NCBI RefSeq assembly: GCF_020623625.1
Contig: NC_060201.1
Span: 248,001-312,000 of the forward strand
Reading direction: 5' to 3'
Source: Saccharomycodes ludwigii
Lineage: Eukaryota > Ascomycota > Saccharomycetes > Saccharomycodales > Saccharomycodaceae
DNA length: 64,000 nucleotides
A model generated the notes under the pieces. The model was given only the letters and a program-made list of their open reading frames with translations, made no database searches and was not told the origin of the DNA. The number at the start of each line of letters is the position of its first letter. Position 1 is the stretch's first letter. Below, piece by piece: positions 1 to 11,196 of the stretch. The translations under genes and the position numbers were made by a program.

Positions 1-286
1 TATTGACTCTAGGCAAGAGGGGGAAAATTGAGATATTGAATATTACTAAATTTATTTAACTTTAAGTTTTATTTTATTTTATCTTATTTTTAGAGGAAGA
101 GGAAAGATGAATGGGAGGGAGGTTAGATGACTAAGATGTGATTTATAGATGGCTAATAAAAAAAAAAAAAAAAGCAAAGATAAAGATAAAATATATTGTT
201 TTTCTACTGGCGGCTAATTCTTTGTTGATATATATATATATATATATTCTATAAACGTTGTCGTATAGTGTGATAAGGGTTGTGAT

Positions 287-294
287 CCGGGTAA
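287..294 (+). promoter_or_regulatory. Reb1-like binding site
   Basis: CCGGGTAA contains the CGGGTAA core recognised by the general regulatory factor Reb1 in Saccharomyces. It is about 520 bp upstream of GTS1 and directly beside a minisatellite. Function is inferred from the motif alone. Confidence 0.35.
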
Positions 295-315
295 ATAGTT
301 TTATTATGAATGTTT

Positions 316-434
316 TTTTTATTCTCGTACTTTTGATTCTCGTACTGTTTATTCTCACACTGTTTATTCTCGCACTGTTTATTCTCGCACTGTTTATTCT
401 CGCACTGTTTATTCTCGCACTGTTTACCTCGCAC
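316..434. repeat. 15-bp minisatellite
   Basis: About eight head-to-tail copies of TGTTTATTCTCGCAC are present. Copies at 361-420 are identical; the outer copies carry GTAC or ACAC variants and the last is shortened. Because the unit is a multiple of three it keeps frames open on both strands, giving spurious repetitive peptides. Confidence 0.9.
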
Positions 435-813
435 TGTTACTTCGTTTTTATACCCCTTTCCATCCCCCTATAATATTACCCTATATTAAAAAATATACAT
501 ATAGGCAATTGTCCATTAGAGGAACAAATAAATGCATAAATAAACAAATGCCTAAATTAAAATGCTTGAACAAAAATAAAGAAAAAAAAAAAAAAAAAAA
601 AAAAGATGCTAACAACCATTTCTTTTACTTTTTCGTTCTTGTAAATTAACTTTGGCCTATCTATGCTTTTCTTTTATTTTTTATTCCTTGTTTTTTCTTT
701 TTTCTTCTTTCTTCTTTTATCGTTCCCCATTTATTCTAATCACAAAAACAAAAAGGAAAAAAACTGTCAAAATATCTTTCCATCTTTACCAAACCAAAGA
801 CACACATTGAAAA

Positions 814-2202
814 ATGGGTTTGTTCAATTCTAGTGGTTCTCACTCTAAGCACAATAACAATAAATACGAACGTGATTTAAAAGATATCGTTAACTTACCA
901 GAAAATTCAAATAGGTGTGGAGAATGTGGTTCTTCATTTCCAACATGGTGTTCGTTAACATATGGTTGTCTATTATGTGGTAGATGTTCCAGTGTTCATC
1001 GTAAAATATTAAACAACTCAATAGTAAAGTCTTTAAGTCTAGAAAGGTGGAGTAGAGATGAGGTTGACGAACTATATAATAGTGGTGGTAATAAAAGAAA
1101 TAAAAATATTTGGAATGATAAAGATGTTCCGTTCCCATACGATGGTGATGTTGATAAAGATGAAGTGGAAAATTATATTAGAGAAAAATATATATATGGT
1201 AAATTTAGAACATCCCCAATGAATGATGATTATAATACACGCTATGATTATGATTATGATGATAATAATAGAGACATCGGTAGTAGAAAGAGTGCCAGAT
1301 TACGGAGCAATAGCTTGGCAACTTTAAAATTAACTCATTCCAGGTATGCCAAAGATTACGAAATTGGCAAGTATGCGAATAAACTAAGAACTTTGAAAGG
1401 ATATGGTTTTAATAGTACCGATTTATGTATCGAAGCAATAGTCTTAGCTAGAGGTAATTTGGATACGGCTTTAGACTTATTAGAAAAAGACTTGCGCGAA
1501 AATGGAGGGAGAAGATCAAGATCAGGTACAATTAATAACAATAATTCAGGGCCACAATTACCATCTAGGCCACAAGGAGCTAATGCCCCTAAACCGGCAG
1601 TATTTGATGGTTTTGATGTTGTAGAGCAACCACAACAGTACGTTGACCCAAATACAGGTATAGTATACGCCAATCCACAACAACAGCAGTTACAAGCTCA
1701 GCAACACGCCCAGCAACAATTACAAGCTCAACAGCAATTACAAGCCCAACAACAATTACAAGCTCAACAGCAATTACAAGCTCAACAACAGGCTCAAGCT
1801 CAACAACAAGCCCAACAGCAAGCCCAACAGCAATTACAAGCTCAACAGCAATTACAAGCTCAACAACAAGCCCAACAACAATTACAAGCTCAACAACAAG
1901 CCCAACAACAATTACAAGCTCAACAACAAGCTCAACAGCAATTACAGGTTCAGCAACAGCTTCAGGCTCAGCAACAACAACAGGCTAATAAAGCCGCCTT
2001 ACTAAATTTATACAATCGTCCTGATATGTATACTAGCCCGGTAGAAATAGCACCTGGAAATCCTCAATACCATCAAATATTACAACAACAACAAACAGCT
2101 CAGCAAAACCAATCACTGGCTCAACAACCGTTTTATTACATGCAACAACAACAACAACAACAACAACAACAACCTGGTTATTATTATAATCAACCAATGT
2201 AA
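814..2202 (+). CDS. GTS1: ArfGAP/UBA Gln-rich protein, Gts1 family
   Basis: The product (462 aa) is a Gts1-type Arf GTPase-activating-domain protein; in yeast Gts1 influences ultradian rhythm, flocculation and membrane traffic. The zinc finger is C35-x2-C38-x16-C55-x2-C58, followed by the V-H-R arginine motif (R63), so the ArfGAP domain spans about 20-140. A UBA-like domain lies at about 186-228. From about 285 the protein is made of Gln-rich QLQAQQ-type repeats, ending in a pure Gln run near the C-terminus; a similar Gln/Ala-rich tail is known in Sc Gts1. Its 3' neighbour ATG1 is on the same strand, matching the Sc order YGL181W-YGL180W. The start was chosen at the first ATG, just before the conserved region, with A at -3. 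Confidence 0.93.
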   Translation: MGLFNSSGSHSKHNNNKYERDLKDIVNLPENSNRCGECGSSFPTWCSLTYGCLLCGRCSSVHRKILNNSIVKSLSLERWSRDEVDELYNSGGNKRNKNIWNDKDVPFPYDGDVDKDEVENYIREKYIYGKFRTSPMNDDYNTRYDYDYDDNNRDIGSRKSARLRSNSLATLKLTHSRYAKDYEIGKYANKLRTLKGYGFNSTDLCIEAIVLARGNLDTALDLLEKDLRENGGRRSRSGTINNNNSGPQLPSRPQGANAPKPAVFDGFDVVEQPQQYVDPNTGIVYANPQQQQLQAQQHAQQQLQAQQQLQAQQQLQAQQQLQAQQQAQAQQQAQQQAQQQLQAQQQLQAQQQAQQQLQAQQQAQQQLQAQQQAQQQLQVQQQLQAQQQQQANKAALLNLYNRPDMYTSPVEIAPGNPQYHQILQQQQTAQQNQSLAQQPFYYMQQQQQQQQQQPGYYYNQPM

Positions 2203-2824
2203 TTGCCTCTTTTTTTTTTTTTTTCCTTTCTTTTTCCCCCCTGTACTTTATTTTTCTGTATTTTGTCACCTATTATTTGACGTTAATTATGATTATGTAT
2301 ATTTTTGCTTTATATTTTTTTGAGTTATATAATCTACAATCTATATATAATACCAGGACAGTATTTTTTTCTTTTCTATATCACAAGATCTTCTTTTATA
2401 CTTATTAATGACGAATGAGTTATAGAAAATAAAGTTTATTTTTCATAGATTAGATAAGCTGTTTGTATTGGTTTAATTTTATTGAGAAAAAAGGAATTAA
2501 TTATCAAAGAGAAATAAACAAAAGGAAACAATACACGTGATTGATGTTTTTATTAGCACGAGGCACAAGCGAAGAGCGACAGTCTGAAACACAAATTTTG
2601 TCTGTAATTTTTTGATTTTGTTCTGTGATAACAAAACGCCACCCCTTTTTTTTTTGTGATGTTTGTTATCTTTTCTGTCTCTGACTGTGGCGGATGTATG
2701 GGTGTATGCTTACTATCTCTTTCTATCTCCATCTATTACTAATAATCAATCATTAGCCTATAAATAACTTAGACCTTTTAATAAAAGAAAAACTAACCTT
2801 CTTACAAGTCATAAAGAAATAAAT

Positions 2825-2857
<33 letters not shown>

Positions 2858-2914
2858 GTATATATATATATATATAACATATATATATGTATATATAAAT
2901 ATACAACTGTAACT
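2203..2914. promoter_or_regulatory. GTS1-ATG1 intergenic region and ATG1 promoter
   Basis: The region holds the GTS1 3' end (T-rich, 2210-2250) and the ATG1 promoter. A CACGTG E-box (2534-2539, reading ATCACGTG-type on the minus strand) fits a Cbf1 site. A 30-base A-run (2826-2855) and a TA repeat lie just upstream of the ATG1 start. A three-codon upstream ORF (ATG TAT ATA TAA) sits at 2887-2898, 16 bases before the start codon. No other gene is seen. Confidence 0.6.
2826..2855. repeat. 30-base poly(A) tract in the ATG1 promoter
   Basis: This is an uninterrupted run of 30 A, followed by a TA microsatellite. Runs of this length are nucleosome-disfavouring in yeast promoters, and they recur through the window (for example 37311-37342 and 38720-38753). 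Confidence 0.9.
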
Positions 2915-5273
2915 ATGTCACCTAGTTCATCCATACCAACAACACCATCTCTCAATAATAGTAATCCTACATCTACATCCGCTTCCCCTAAGAGCAATAT
3001 ACATAGGGTTAACACAAACACTTCAAATTCAATGACACTTGTGCGAGATAAATACACCATAGACAATGAAATAGGAAGAGGTTCGTTTGCCACCGTATAT
3101 AAAGGTTATATAAATCATCCCGATAGTAAAAAAAGAAAAACAGTAGCCATAAAAGCCGTTTCTAAGAGTGCTCTACAAAATAAAAAGTTATTGGATAATT
3201 TGGAAGTGGAAATCGCAATTTTGAAAAAGATTAAAAATCCACATATTGTCAGTTTAATAGATTGCCAAAGGACCAGCACAGATTTTTATCTAATCATGGA
3301 GTTTTGCTCCTTAGGTGATTTATCCTTTTTAATTAAAAGGAAATCAGATTTGATTCAGCAACATCCACTAATGAAAACAATATTAGAAAAATATCCAAGT
3401 GGCAACAAAAATAATACCAGCAGCAAAAATGGAGATGGATTAAACAAAGTTTTAGTTTATAATTACATTAAACAACTAGCCACGGCTTTGAAATTTTTAC
3501 GCTCCAAAAATTTAGTTCATAGAGATATAAAACCACAAAATTTGTTGTTGAGCGCTCCATTTATTGGATACAATACGCCAGAAGAATTTCATAATAAATT
3601 AAAATATGTTGGTATTTATCATCTCCCCATACTAAAGGTTGCCGATTTTGGATTTGCCCGTTTTCTACCTAATACTTCTATGGCTGAAACATTATGTGGT
3701 TCTCCACTATATATGGCCCCTGAAATTCTAAGCTATCAAAAATATAACGCCAAAGCTGATTTATGGAGCGTGGGTGCTGTTCTTTATGAAATGTGTTGCG
3801 GCAAACCGCCATTCAGGGCTAATAATCATATGGAATTATTGAAAAAAATTAAGCAGGCTAATGACGTAATAACATTTCCCAAGATTGAAAGAGAAGAGAA
3901 AGAGGAAGGTCCAACTGGGAATAAGGGTGATGAACCATTGACTTATGCCATGAAAGAATTAATTTGTGGCTTGTTAACCCGCGATCCATTGGAACGAATG
4001 GGGTTTTCTGAGTTCTTCAGTAATTCGATAGTCAATATGGATTTGTCTATTTACGAGGAAGAAGAACAAAGGCAAAAGAGACAGGATAAATCTAAAGTTG
4101 AAGAGCAAAGCCAAAAAATGGTAGAAAGTAATTTATTCATTTCTGACTATTTGAATAATGACAATACAATTGCAAATAAACAGAACAATACGAATCTTTC
4201 GATACCTGCGGACAGTCCTAATCTTAATGATAAAGTTGAAAAGAAAAATAACGATAAGGATAAACAACATAAAAGGGAAACAATTAATGACAACCAATTG
4301 AACGATTCAGATATCGAAAAAGAATATGTTGTTATAGAAAAAAAATCAGTGGAATTTAACGTGTTGGCAGATGAATTAGCCACTTTTAAAAAAAATAATA
4401 AGTTGAATATCCAACATGATAACAGTACTAACACTAGGCTATCTTCATCACCAAATAATAATAACGTTGCTACTAACATCAGAATGCGTAGATCTAGCAG
4501 TTCATCTTCAAGAAGATCATCATTTGATCGTAGAAAATTGTCTATTTCGTCATTAAATCCATCAAATGCACTAAGTAAAGCTTTGGAAATGGCATCGTCA
4601 AGGTTGTGGGGTAATAATACCACTAATAATATCAATAATAATGGCAACAATACCCTTAAACAAACAACAGGTCTGGGGACTTCACCATACTCAGTATCAC
4701 CATCATCTTTATTAGCAAAATCACCTTCCATCTACAACAACACACCCACCAACAATAAAGATCTATCTATTTTAAATAAACATATGTTCAAAGAGCTAAC
4801 TGAAAATATTATATTAGATAAGATAACTGTTAATGACACCATCAATAGTGTGTCCACAAATAAGGAACTAGTAACTACTGAGAGAAAAGGTAATACCGAT
4901 ATTTTGAATACTTTAGAAATTTTGGCAGCCAAGGCATATACGATTTATTCATTCGCAGAAGTTAAAACTTCGCAATTAAAATCAGATTCATTTTCTTCTG
5001 CACCAGATTGTCATTCGGGAACACAATCCAATCAAACCAATAGTAATACTAAAGTAGATCCAATCAAAGGTACGAGTTTGGATCTATTTGATAACTTAGG
5101 GGTTGTTATAAGCGATGCTAATGATCATAATAACAATGTTGGAAATACTGATATCATTGGAACTGTAATGAGAAATAGCGATATTGCCAACGCCAGTACC
5201 AATAGAAATTATGATAGCTGTGCTATTGAGGATAGTAGCGATGAGGAAACAGACAATGTTTATAATTATGAAT

Positions 5274-5304
<31 letters not shown>

Positions 5305-6118
5305 TAATCGCAATGCTATTATAACTAATGCTACCCCAATTACTACCGATTTACATATAAATTCCTTATCCATAAGAGAAAGATATTCTGTATCTATGGA
5401 GGCTTTGATGTTGTATTTGAAGACCCTAAGTATTTTAGCAAAATCCTTAAAAATTACGTCTAACTGGTGGAATAAACACAGCAATGGTGCATTGGAAAAT
5501 CAACATGAACAAGGACATCAGAAGGGACACGATGGACATAATGGGAATCGTAATGTTACATCTGGCGACCATATTATTCGTACCGAGAGCAGTGTTACTG
5601 TCACTTCTAATAATATTGATGTCAACAACAACAATAATAACAACGACACGATATTACATTTGAATTTAATGGTTCAATGGCTAAGGGCTAAATTCAATGA
5701 TTGTTTAGAAAAGGCGGAGACATTGAAAATGGATATACAAAGAATGAACGGTTTGGCCACTAAAAACATCAAATTAGATGATATTCATGTCATTGTAGAA
5801 AAATTGATATACGATAGAGCTTTACAAATTTCCAAAATCGCAGCCACTGCTGAACTACAGGGTAAATTTTGGAGTAATTGCGAGCTATCTTATGCTACTA
5901 GTTTATGGATGTTGGAAACTTTATTAGATGAATATGAGGATTTTGATACTGCTTTGAATACTGATGGCGCCAACAATGGTGATGATGGTGGCACCAGCAA
6001 TAACAACGACTCTAAGATTGGTATAAAATTAGATGATCACGATAGGGGTATGGTTGAAAAATACATTGTAAGTATTTCAAAAAGATTAAAAGCCTTAAAA
6101 AGAAAAATTGACATGTGA
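2915..6118 (+). CDS. ATG1: Autophagy-initiating Ser/Thr kinase Atg1
   Basis: The product (1067 aa; Sc Atg1 is 897) is the kinase of the Atg1-Atg13-Atg17 complex that starts autophagosome formation. The kinase domain is at about 46-375: glycine loop GRGSFATVY at 54-62, VAIK lysine K80, HRD aspartate D204, DFG aspartate D244, and SPLYMAPE after the activation loop. Tyr471-Val-Val-Ile474 sits in the same surroundings as the Atg8-interacting motif (YVVV) of Sc Atg1. The C-terminal ~270 residues form the helical MIT-type region that binds Atg13. Between them is a low-complexity Asn/Ser linker, including an Asn run coded by AAT repeats at about 5275-5307; this explains the extra length. It lies beside GTS1 as in Sc. 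The start follows a micro-ORF. Confidence 0.97.
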
Positions 6119-6225
6119 TGAAATTTCAGCAATATTATTAGCACAATTAATATAAATTGCTTTCCCTATACTTTCTTTTTCTTTGATAATATTATTATTA
6201 TTATCCCAATTAATTATTAATTCAC

Positions 6226-6256
<31 letters not shown>

Positions 6257-7054
6257 GATGGATAAGGTTTAACAAACCATTTTTATAGTTAATAAATGAT
6301 ATTTATGCACCTTTAGGATTTTAAACTAATTTAATAGATATCAATTGCATGCATTTTATTGTTATTATATATTTCTAAATCATTTACAACTATTGTTATT
6401 TCAAATTGTTTAATATTATGTCCCAGTATGATATATATATTTGCTGCAAATTAACTAGTTTTTTGATTTCTCTATATAAGTTTTTTCGGGAGAAAGTGTC
6501 ACACCTTTGTCGTTCCAACTCTAATGCTTCCCTTCCAATCTACCTTCTCAAAACCATAAGAATTTATGGATATACAAATATATGTAAAGGATTTTAGTTC
6601 AGCACTGATTTTTGTAGGTTTAAGTCTTCCCCTTTTCCTCTAATTTTTAATTTTTTGTGAAAAAAATCAATTGCTAGTAAAATAATTTCTGGATCTTCCA
6701 TTGCTTTCATTGTCTTACTTGATTCAAGTCAATTACCAACTAATATACCGTTTTCAATGTGCGATATTAATCATAATAAAATAACATTCAGGGGCTCACA
6801 ATCCAAGTATTGCTTTAGAAAATCAAATTTTAAGGTTACTTTCGTTTATATATTTAACTAGATTTTTTACACATTTGCCTTGATCCATAAACTAACTATT
6901 ATCATTGCTATCTCAAATGTAATTCTACTATTGTATGCATATGTCCATAATTTTGTTTCAATGTTTACTAGTTGATTATATATATATATATATTTATATG
7001 TATATGATCGAATTTTAATTACTATCTTTCAGAGTTTTACTTGAAATTGTGTTT
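6119..7054. other. Convergent 3' intergenic region
   Basis: The 3' ends of ATG1 (+) and the mannosyltransferase-like gene (-) face each other here. A T-run lies at about 6225-6252 and a TA microsatellite at about 6976-6996. Composition is uniformly AT-rich and no conserved ORF, tRNA or structured element was seen. The 936 bp length is generous for a convergent yeast spacer, in keeping with a rearrangement junction, since the next gene is not an Sc neighbour of ATG1. Confidence 0.55.
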
Positions 7055-8980
7055 TTAAATATTGAATGCTTCATCGGCAAGCTGTCTTTCTAAATAATCA
7101 TGAATTAATTCATTTGTTTCTTTTTTACTAGCACCCTCTTGTTTCATTAATTGGGATAACAGTATAGAAATGTTTATACGATCATAATAAAATTGCAAAC
7201 GGTGTTTATATTTTTTAGTAATTGCATCCTGTGCTCCTTCCTCATCTTCCAGGGTATCAGGAGCGTCAACACCAGCATCATCTTCACCTTCCTTAATTTT
7301 ATAATTTAGTAACCTTAGATCGCCAAAACAATTTTTTAAGCAACTTTCGTCCATTTTCAGTGGACAGAATTTTAATTCAGCTACAGTAAATCTGAAATTC
7401 CGAGGCGTCTTAATAAATTCCAATTGCATATCAGCCAGCAGTTCAAAATCCTTTCTTGTATTAAAACCTTCCAGTATCTGTTCATCCATTTTATTAAATA
7501 GCGAGAAAAAAAAGCTGATCATTTCTGAAGCAGACCAAGCCTCATTATAGTACGCCTTCATGAAATTCAAATACTTAAAGACCAATTCATATTCCATACT
7601 GCGGAACAGAGTAAATTTGGAAATAAAAACAGAAGTTTCTGCATTGATATATATACCGTTGTATAAATTTGTCTTTTGTTCCTCCTCTTGATTGAAGTTC
7701 TCTGTGGTAAATAATTTACTTAGAGAGTTATTTGTCCATTCAGTTAAATACGATAGAGTTTCCCTAATGTTTTCCAAAAATGGATCCGTGGTTTTAAACA
7801 CGTTGGTAGACTTAAATAATATTTTATCGTCATCCAAGCCTTCAAATGGATCTGCTTTATCGTATTTACAGGTCAATAAAGTGCCTGCTTTAATGGTCAT
7901 AAAATTATCAAAAATATGGAAAAAATCCAGATTATATAAATCATAAGCCAAAAAATTAGTTTTCTCAATAGATTCGCCAGAAAACTGGAGAAAAATTTTA
8001 TTAATTTGGGAAGCCAATTCGGAGATTTTTTTTGGATTATCCTTATTGATTTTTAAAAAATTTGAATAATATTTGGTCAAGTGGGCATTTCTCAATTGAT
8101 TTTGAAATTTAGAATAATCATTGTACAGATGGTTTACCCAACCTCCTGCAATATAATCCCAATTTCCACCAACAAAAGCATCAGTTTTGAAATCGTCTAT
8201 TTTAATAGAATATACATCAGTTTTATGTTGGGAGAGCAAGGATACAATTTCCTTGTCAAACCAACTATTTTCATCTACATCAACAGAAAATGGACTAATG
8301 ATAACCCAAGGATAATGATATTTGTAATTTAAGTTTTCTTCAAAAGACTTGATAGTTTGAAAGGCATTTACTTTAGCATGTTCTCCATCCAACAACATTA
8401 TCAAACAATTTTTTTTCTGCATTTTATCTTCAGCTACGTATTTTTCTGCATCAACATAGACTTCTTTTTTCAAAGGATAGGTGTAGTTGGGTATTAAAAG
8501 ATTGTCTATCGGATTCATGAAATATGGTGATTCGTTATTAGTGTAGTCGTATAATGCCTTTTTATTGATGTTTATATTGGTATGTTCCCTTAATCTGTTC
8601 AAAGCATCTTGGTTTAAACTCTTTATATCATTTGAATTACCAGGACTAGACAAAGATGAGGATAATGTAGTAGCAAAATTTAACAATTGAGCCATTATTG
8701 GATTTTTTAAAAATCCCTTGTATGCATTTAGAAGTTCTTTGTCATTTTTATCTATAAAATCCAAGGAAAGTTTATTAATAGTAGTATCATCACCAGTGGA
8801 ACTTTTTTGGTTTTGCTGTTGTTGTACTTCCTCTTTTTCCCAAATATTTATATAACTTAAATAGTTATTTTCATTATTATTATTATTAACTGTAGCATTA
8901 TAAAGTTCAATTAATATGAGTACCCCTATTAGGTTACATAAAAGTATAAATAATATTTTTTTGAGCTTGATCATTGACAT
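7055..8980 (-). CDS. Divergent Ktr/Mnt-like (GT15) Golgi mannosyltransferase, putative
   Basis: The product (641 aa) looks like a type II Golgi membrane protein: a short basic N-terminus, one membrane segment at about 8-27, then a Asn/Gln-rich stem. Residues 191-232 resemble the opening of the Kre2/Ktr alpha-1,2-mannosyltransferase domain, which has a hydrophobic strand, a helix with ESIR-like spacing, then a [KN]YHYPWV-type motif. Later segments (LYNLDFFHIFDNF, KYLNFMKAYYNEAWSA) match the positions of the family NLDFFR and Y-FDxLDK-GGFYYERWGDA motifs, but weakly. The acidic catalytic motif (YWRVEP) is not recognisable, and the protein is longer than typical Ktr proteins (about 400-460). It may be a fast-evolving or catalytically changed member, or an unrelated glycosyltransferase. 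It separates ATG1 from NUP49, which are not adjacent in Sc. Confidence 0.5.
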   Translation of the reverse strand: MSMIKLKKILFILLCNLIGVLILIELYNATVNNNNNENNYLSYINIWEKEEVQQQQNQKSSTGDDTTINKLSLDFIDKNDKELLNAYKGFLKNPIMAQLLNFATTLSSSLSSPGNSNDIKSLNQDALNRLREHTNININKKALYDYTNNESPYFMNPIDNLLIPNYTYPLKKEVYVDAEKYVAEDKMQKKNCLIMLLDGEHAKVNAFQTIKSFEENLNYKYHYPWVIISPFSVDVDENSWFDKEIVSLLSQHKTDVYSIKIDDFKTDAFVGGNWDYIAGGWVNHLYNDYSKFQNQLRNAHLTKYYSNFLKINKDNPKKISELASQINKIFLQFSGESIEKTNFLAYDLYNLDFFHIFDNFMTIKAGTLLTCKYDKADPFEGLDDDKILFKSTNVFKTTDPFLENIRETLSYLTEWTNNSLSKLFTTENFNQEEEQKTNLYNGIYINAETSVFISKFTLFRSMEYELVFKYLNFMKAYYNEAWSASEMISFFFSLFNKMDEQILEGFNTRKDFELLADMQLEFIKTPRNFRFTVAELKFCPLKMDESCLKNCFGDLRLLNYKIKEGEDDAGVDAPDTLEDEEGAQDAITKKYKHRLQFYYDRINISILLSQLMKQEGASKKETNELIHDYLERQLADEAFNI

Positions 8981-9386
8981 ATATGTGCAAATCTTTTATA
9001 TATATTATTACTATTGTCCAATGCAATGCAGTTAATAAAAAGTGTCCTTCAGAATCATTGTATAATGCTTTTTAAAAGGTTCGATTATTTGGAATTAAAG
9101 AACAAAAAAAAAAAAAAAAAAAAAACAAAATTGCAAAATTATTTATAAATTAATAATATACAAAATACGCTTGTTCTGTTCATGCGACGAACATCACGTG
9201 ATAAGAGAGTAAATAGTGATTTAGAAGAGTAATTTCCAAAGAAGGTCACCAACAAATATACTTCTATAGCTAGATTTATATGAAGTAAGAGTGGGGAAAC
9301 AGAAATGTTTAGAGCTTGATAACATTAAAATATAACAATAATAAAATAATAATATAGAAATTAAAAGCAGAAAAACGATGCTTCCT
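8981..9386. promoter_or_regulatory. Promoter of the mannosyltransferase-like gene
   Basis: The region lies upstream of the minus-strand gene starting at 8980 and downstream of NUP49. A TATATAAAAG-type TATA element is read on the minus strand just before the start codon (about 8993-9005). An A-run lies near 9105-9124. A palindromic E-box TCACGTGA is at 9194-9201. No gene is seen. Confidence 0.5.
9194..9201. promoter_or_regulatory. Cbf1-type E-box palindrome
   Basis: TCACGTGA is a perfect 8-bp palindrome matching the Cbf1 RTCACRTG consensus on one side. Similar E-boxes occur at 2534, 28721 and 52350. Assignment rests on motif match only. Confidence 0.4.
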
Positions 9387-9595
9387 TTAGAAAGTAGCAT
9401 TATTATGTGATACAATTTCTTTTACCCTTTGATGCAACTCAGCAATTCTTTCAGCAGTTTTCATAAACAATTCAAATTCGGCTATAACAGTATTTATTAT
9501 CGAAACAATAGGGCTACTATCTATGATAGCATTAGTACCATTTTGTATTAGCATGTCAGCGTTACTGCTACTACTACTACTACTACTACTATTAC

Positions 9596-9630
<35 letters not shown>

Positions 9631-10174
9631 GAATTATTAATAAACATATAATTTTCCAGGCCTTGAATAGCTACTTCAATGTCACCTAAAACACTCAAAT
9701 ATTCATTTAGTTTAAACCTATAGGACTTCATTTTCTTTTGAAAATAGGAATCTAACTCAGAATACGATATTTTACTGTTAGGATTATTAGATGTCAATTG
9801 TTGTATGATAATATTACTTATTTCTGAATGATTGATTGATTTATCGGTTTGCTTTCTCAACTGTGTAACTTTTAGTAAATATTTATCTAAAGCTTGATTA
9901 GTATTGAAATATATTTTATTTAAAAAATCAATATCTCTTGGTATGGATTCGATCAGTTCTAAATGCTCACTCATATCTGCTTTCAATTGATAAGATATTT
10001 TCAATTGCTGTTGAATATATTGATCTAGTTGTTCAATTTCTTGTTTGATAGGTAATGGCAATTCATTTATTTTAGTCATTGGAGTAATGGCTAATTGGGA
10101 AATCATTTGCAAATTACTTTGTTGCTGCTTAAAAATGAATTGTTGCTGTTGTCCAGATAAACCACCGCCTAAAG

Positions 10175-10209
<35 letters not shown>

Positions 10210-10703
10210 GCAAAGTTATTTGTGTTTCCAAATAACGAAGGCTTACTATTGAACAAGTTATTACCAGTTGTCGTTACACCTGTATTGGTATTACCAAACA
10301 GTCCAGTAGTATTATTGTTATTGTTGTTCTGGAACAGCCCTCCCCCTGTGGTAGCTTGTTTAGCACCAAATAAACCACCAGGGTTAGTAGCGGTATTATT
10401 ATTGTTATTGTTGTTATTACCAAACAAACCGCCAGTATTGATACTAGCATTGTTGTTATTATTTCCAAATAAACTATTGGTATTGGAGTTAGGATTGTTA
10501 TTGCTTCCAAACAAACCACCCCCAGTGTTAACGGTAGATTTATTACCAAATAACCCACCACCATTCACTGGAGTGTTATTGAAATTATTGCTGTTAGTAT
10601 TATTGGTGCCGAACAAACCAGTAGTCGCAGCGGCATTGGAGCCAAATAGCCCACCAGTTGAATTGGTGGTAGTATTGTTATTATTTGAAATTGTTCCGAA
10701 CAT
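9387..10703 (-). CDS. NUP49: FG-nucleoporin Nup49
   Basis: The product (438 aa; Sc Nup49 is 472) is a central-channel nucleoporin that forms a trimer with Nsp1 and Nup57. Residues 1 to about 165 carry roughly ten LFG-type repeats (GGLFG, TGLFG, SLFG) separated by Asn/Thr linkers. An Asn run coded by AAT repeats follows, then a conserved helical coiled-coil region from about 215. The segment SQLAITPMTKINELP and the following IKQEIEQLDQYIQ closely match Sc Nup49. An Asn/Ser-run insertion interrupts the C-terminal helices at about 365-390, coded by a trinucleotide repeat at 9560-9630. It is divergent from XRN1 across a 493 bp shared promoter, the same pairing as YGL172W/YGL173C. Confidence 0.95.
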
Positions 10704-11196
10704 TATGAATAATAATTGTGAAACTCTTGTTCTTGCCTATATAAAATGGTATATTTTGTCTTTGTTTATTAGACTTGGAATTTGATATTTATTTAAGTGG
10801 ATAAAATAACAGAATTTTTTTTTTTTTCATTTATTTATTTTGTTAATTATCAGTAGGCAAATAATCACTTTTGACGATGGTGAGCAGATACGACAGAACC
10901 GGGTAAACTTGGAGTTGATTATTTGGCGGTGGCGAGCGAAAAATGAAAAAAAAAAAAGAAAATTTTTTTTATTATTTGTAAATTATTTACAATTTTCCCT
11001 CTCCGTTGTTGCTGTTGCTTCTGAGCTCAATTTCATCCTCTTATTTCAATCCCCATTTCCATCTGAACAAGATAATAAAACTTAAAACAGAGGATAGATA
11101 AATAAATAAATAAATAACTCAAACAAAAAACTAAAGAGAAGGAAAATAGAAAAATAGCAAAAGAGAAAATAACCACCAAGTCTTATTTATGCAAGT
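10704..11196. promoter_or_regulatory. Bidirectional NUP49-XRN1 promoter
   Basis: The shared spacer of the divergent pair has a Reb1-type site CCGGGTAA (10899-10906) near its middle, an A/T-run pair around 10817-10828 and 10943-10969, and an A-rich XRN1 leader. An upstream ATG at 11189-11191 opens a 22-codon frame overlapping the XRN1 start. Confidence 0.6.
10899..10906 (+). promoter_or_regulatory. Reb1-like site in divergent promoter
   Basis: CCGGGTAA has the full CGGGTAA core. A central Reb1 site is a typical arrangement in compact divergent yeast promoters, where it positions the nucleosome-free region. Inferred from motif and location. Confidence 0.5.

Larger units (their letters stand above)
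1..813. other. Gene-free region upstream of GTS1
   Basis: No credible gene is present. The stretch holds a Reb1-like site (287-294), a 15-bp minisatellite (316-434), a TA-repeat near 230-247, an A-run near 582-604 and a T/C-rich stretch at about 660-720 just ahead of GTS1. The short open frames across the minisatellite are repeat artefacts. TGGCGGCTA at 208-216 resembles the Ume6 URS1 core, but it lies about 600 bp from the start codon and is weak evidence of regulation. Confidence 0.7.

Noticed and set aside
4147-4731. 194-codon frame opposite ATG1
   Set aside because: It is the antisense of the low-complexity Asn/Ser linker and has no features of its own.
6406-6597. 63-codon frame in the ATG1 3' region
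   Set aside because: It has no family resemblance and is of random length for AT-rich spacer.
10045-10785. 246-codon frame opposite NUP49
   Set aside because: It is the antisense shadow of the FG/Asn repeats of NUP49, giving Leu/Pro-rich artefact sequence.
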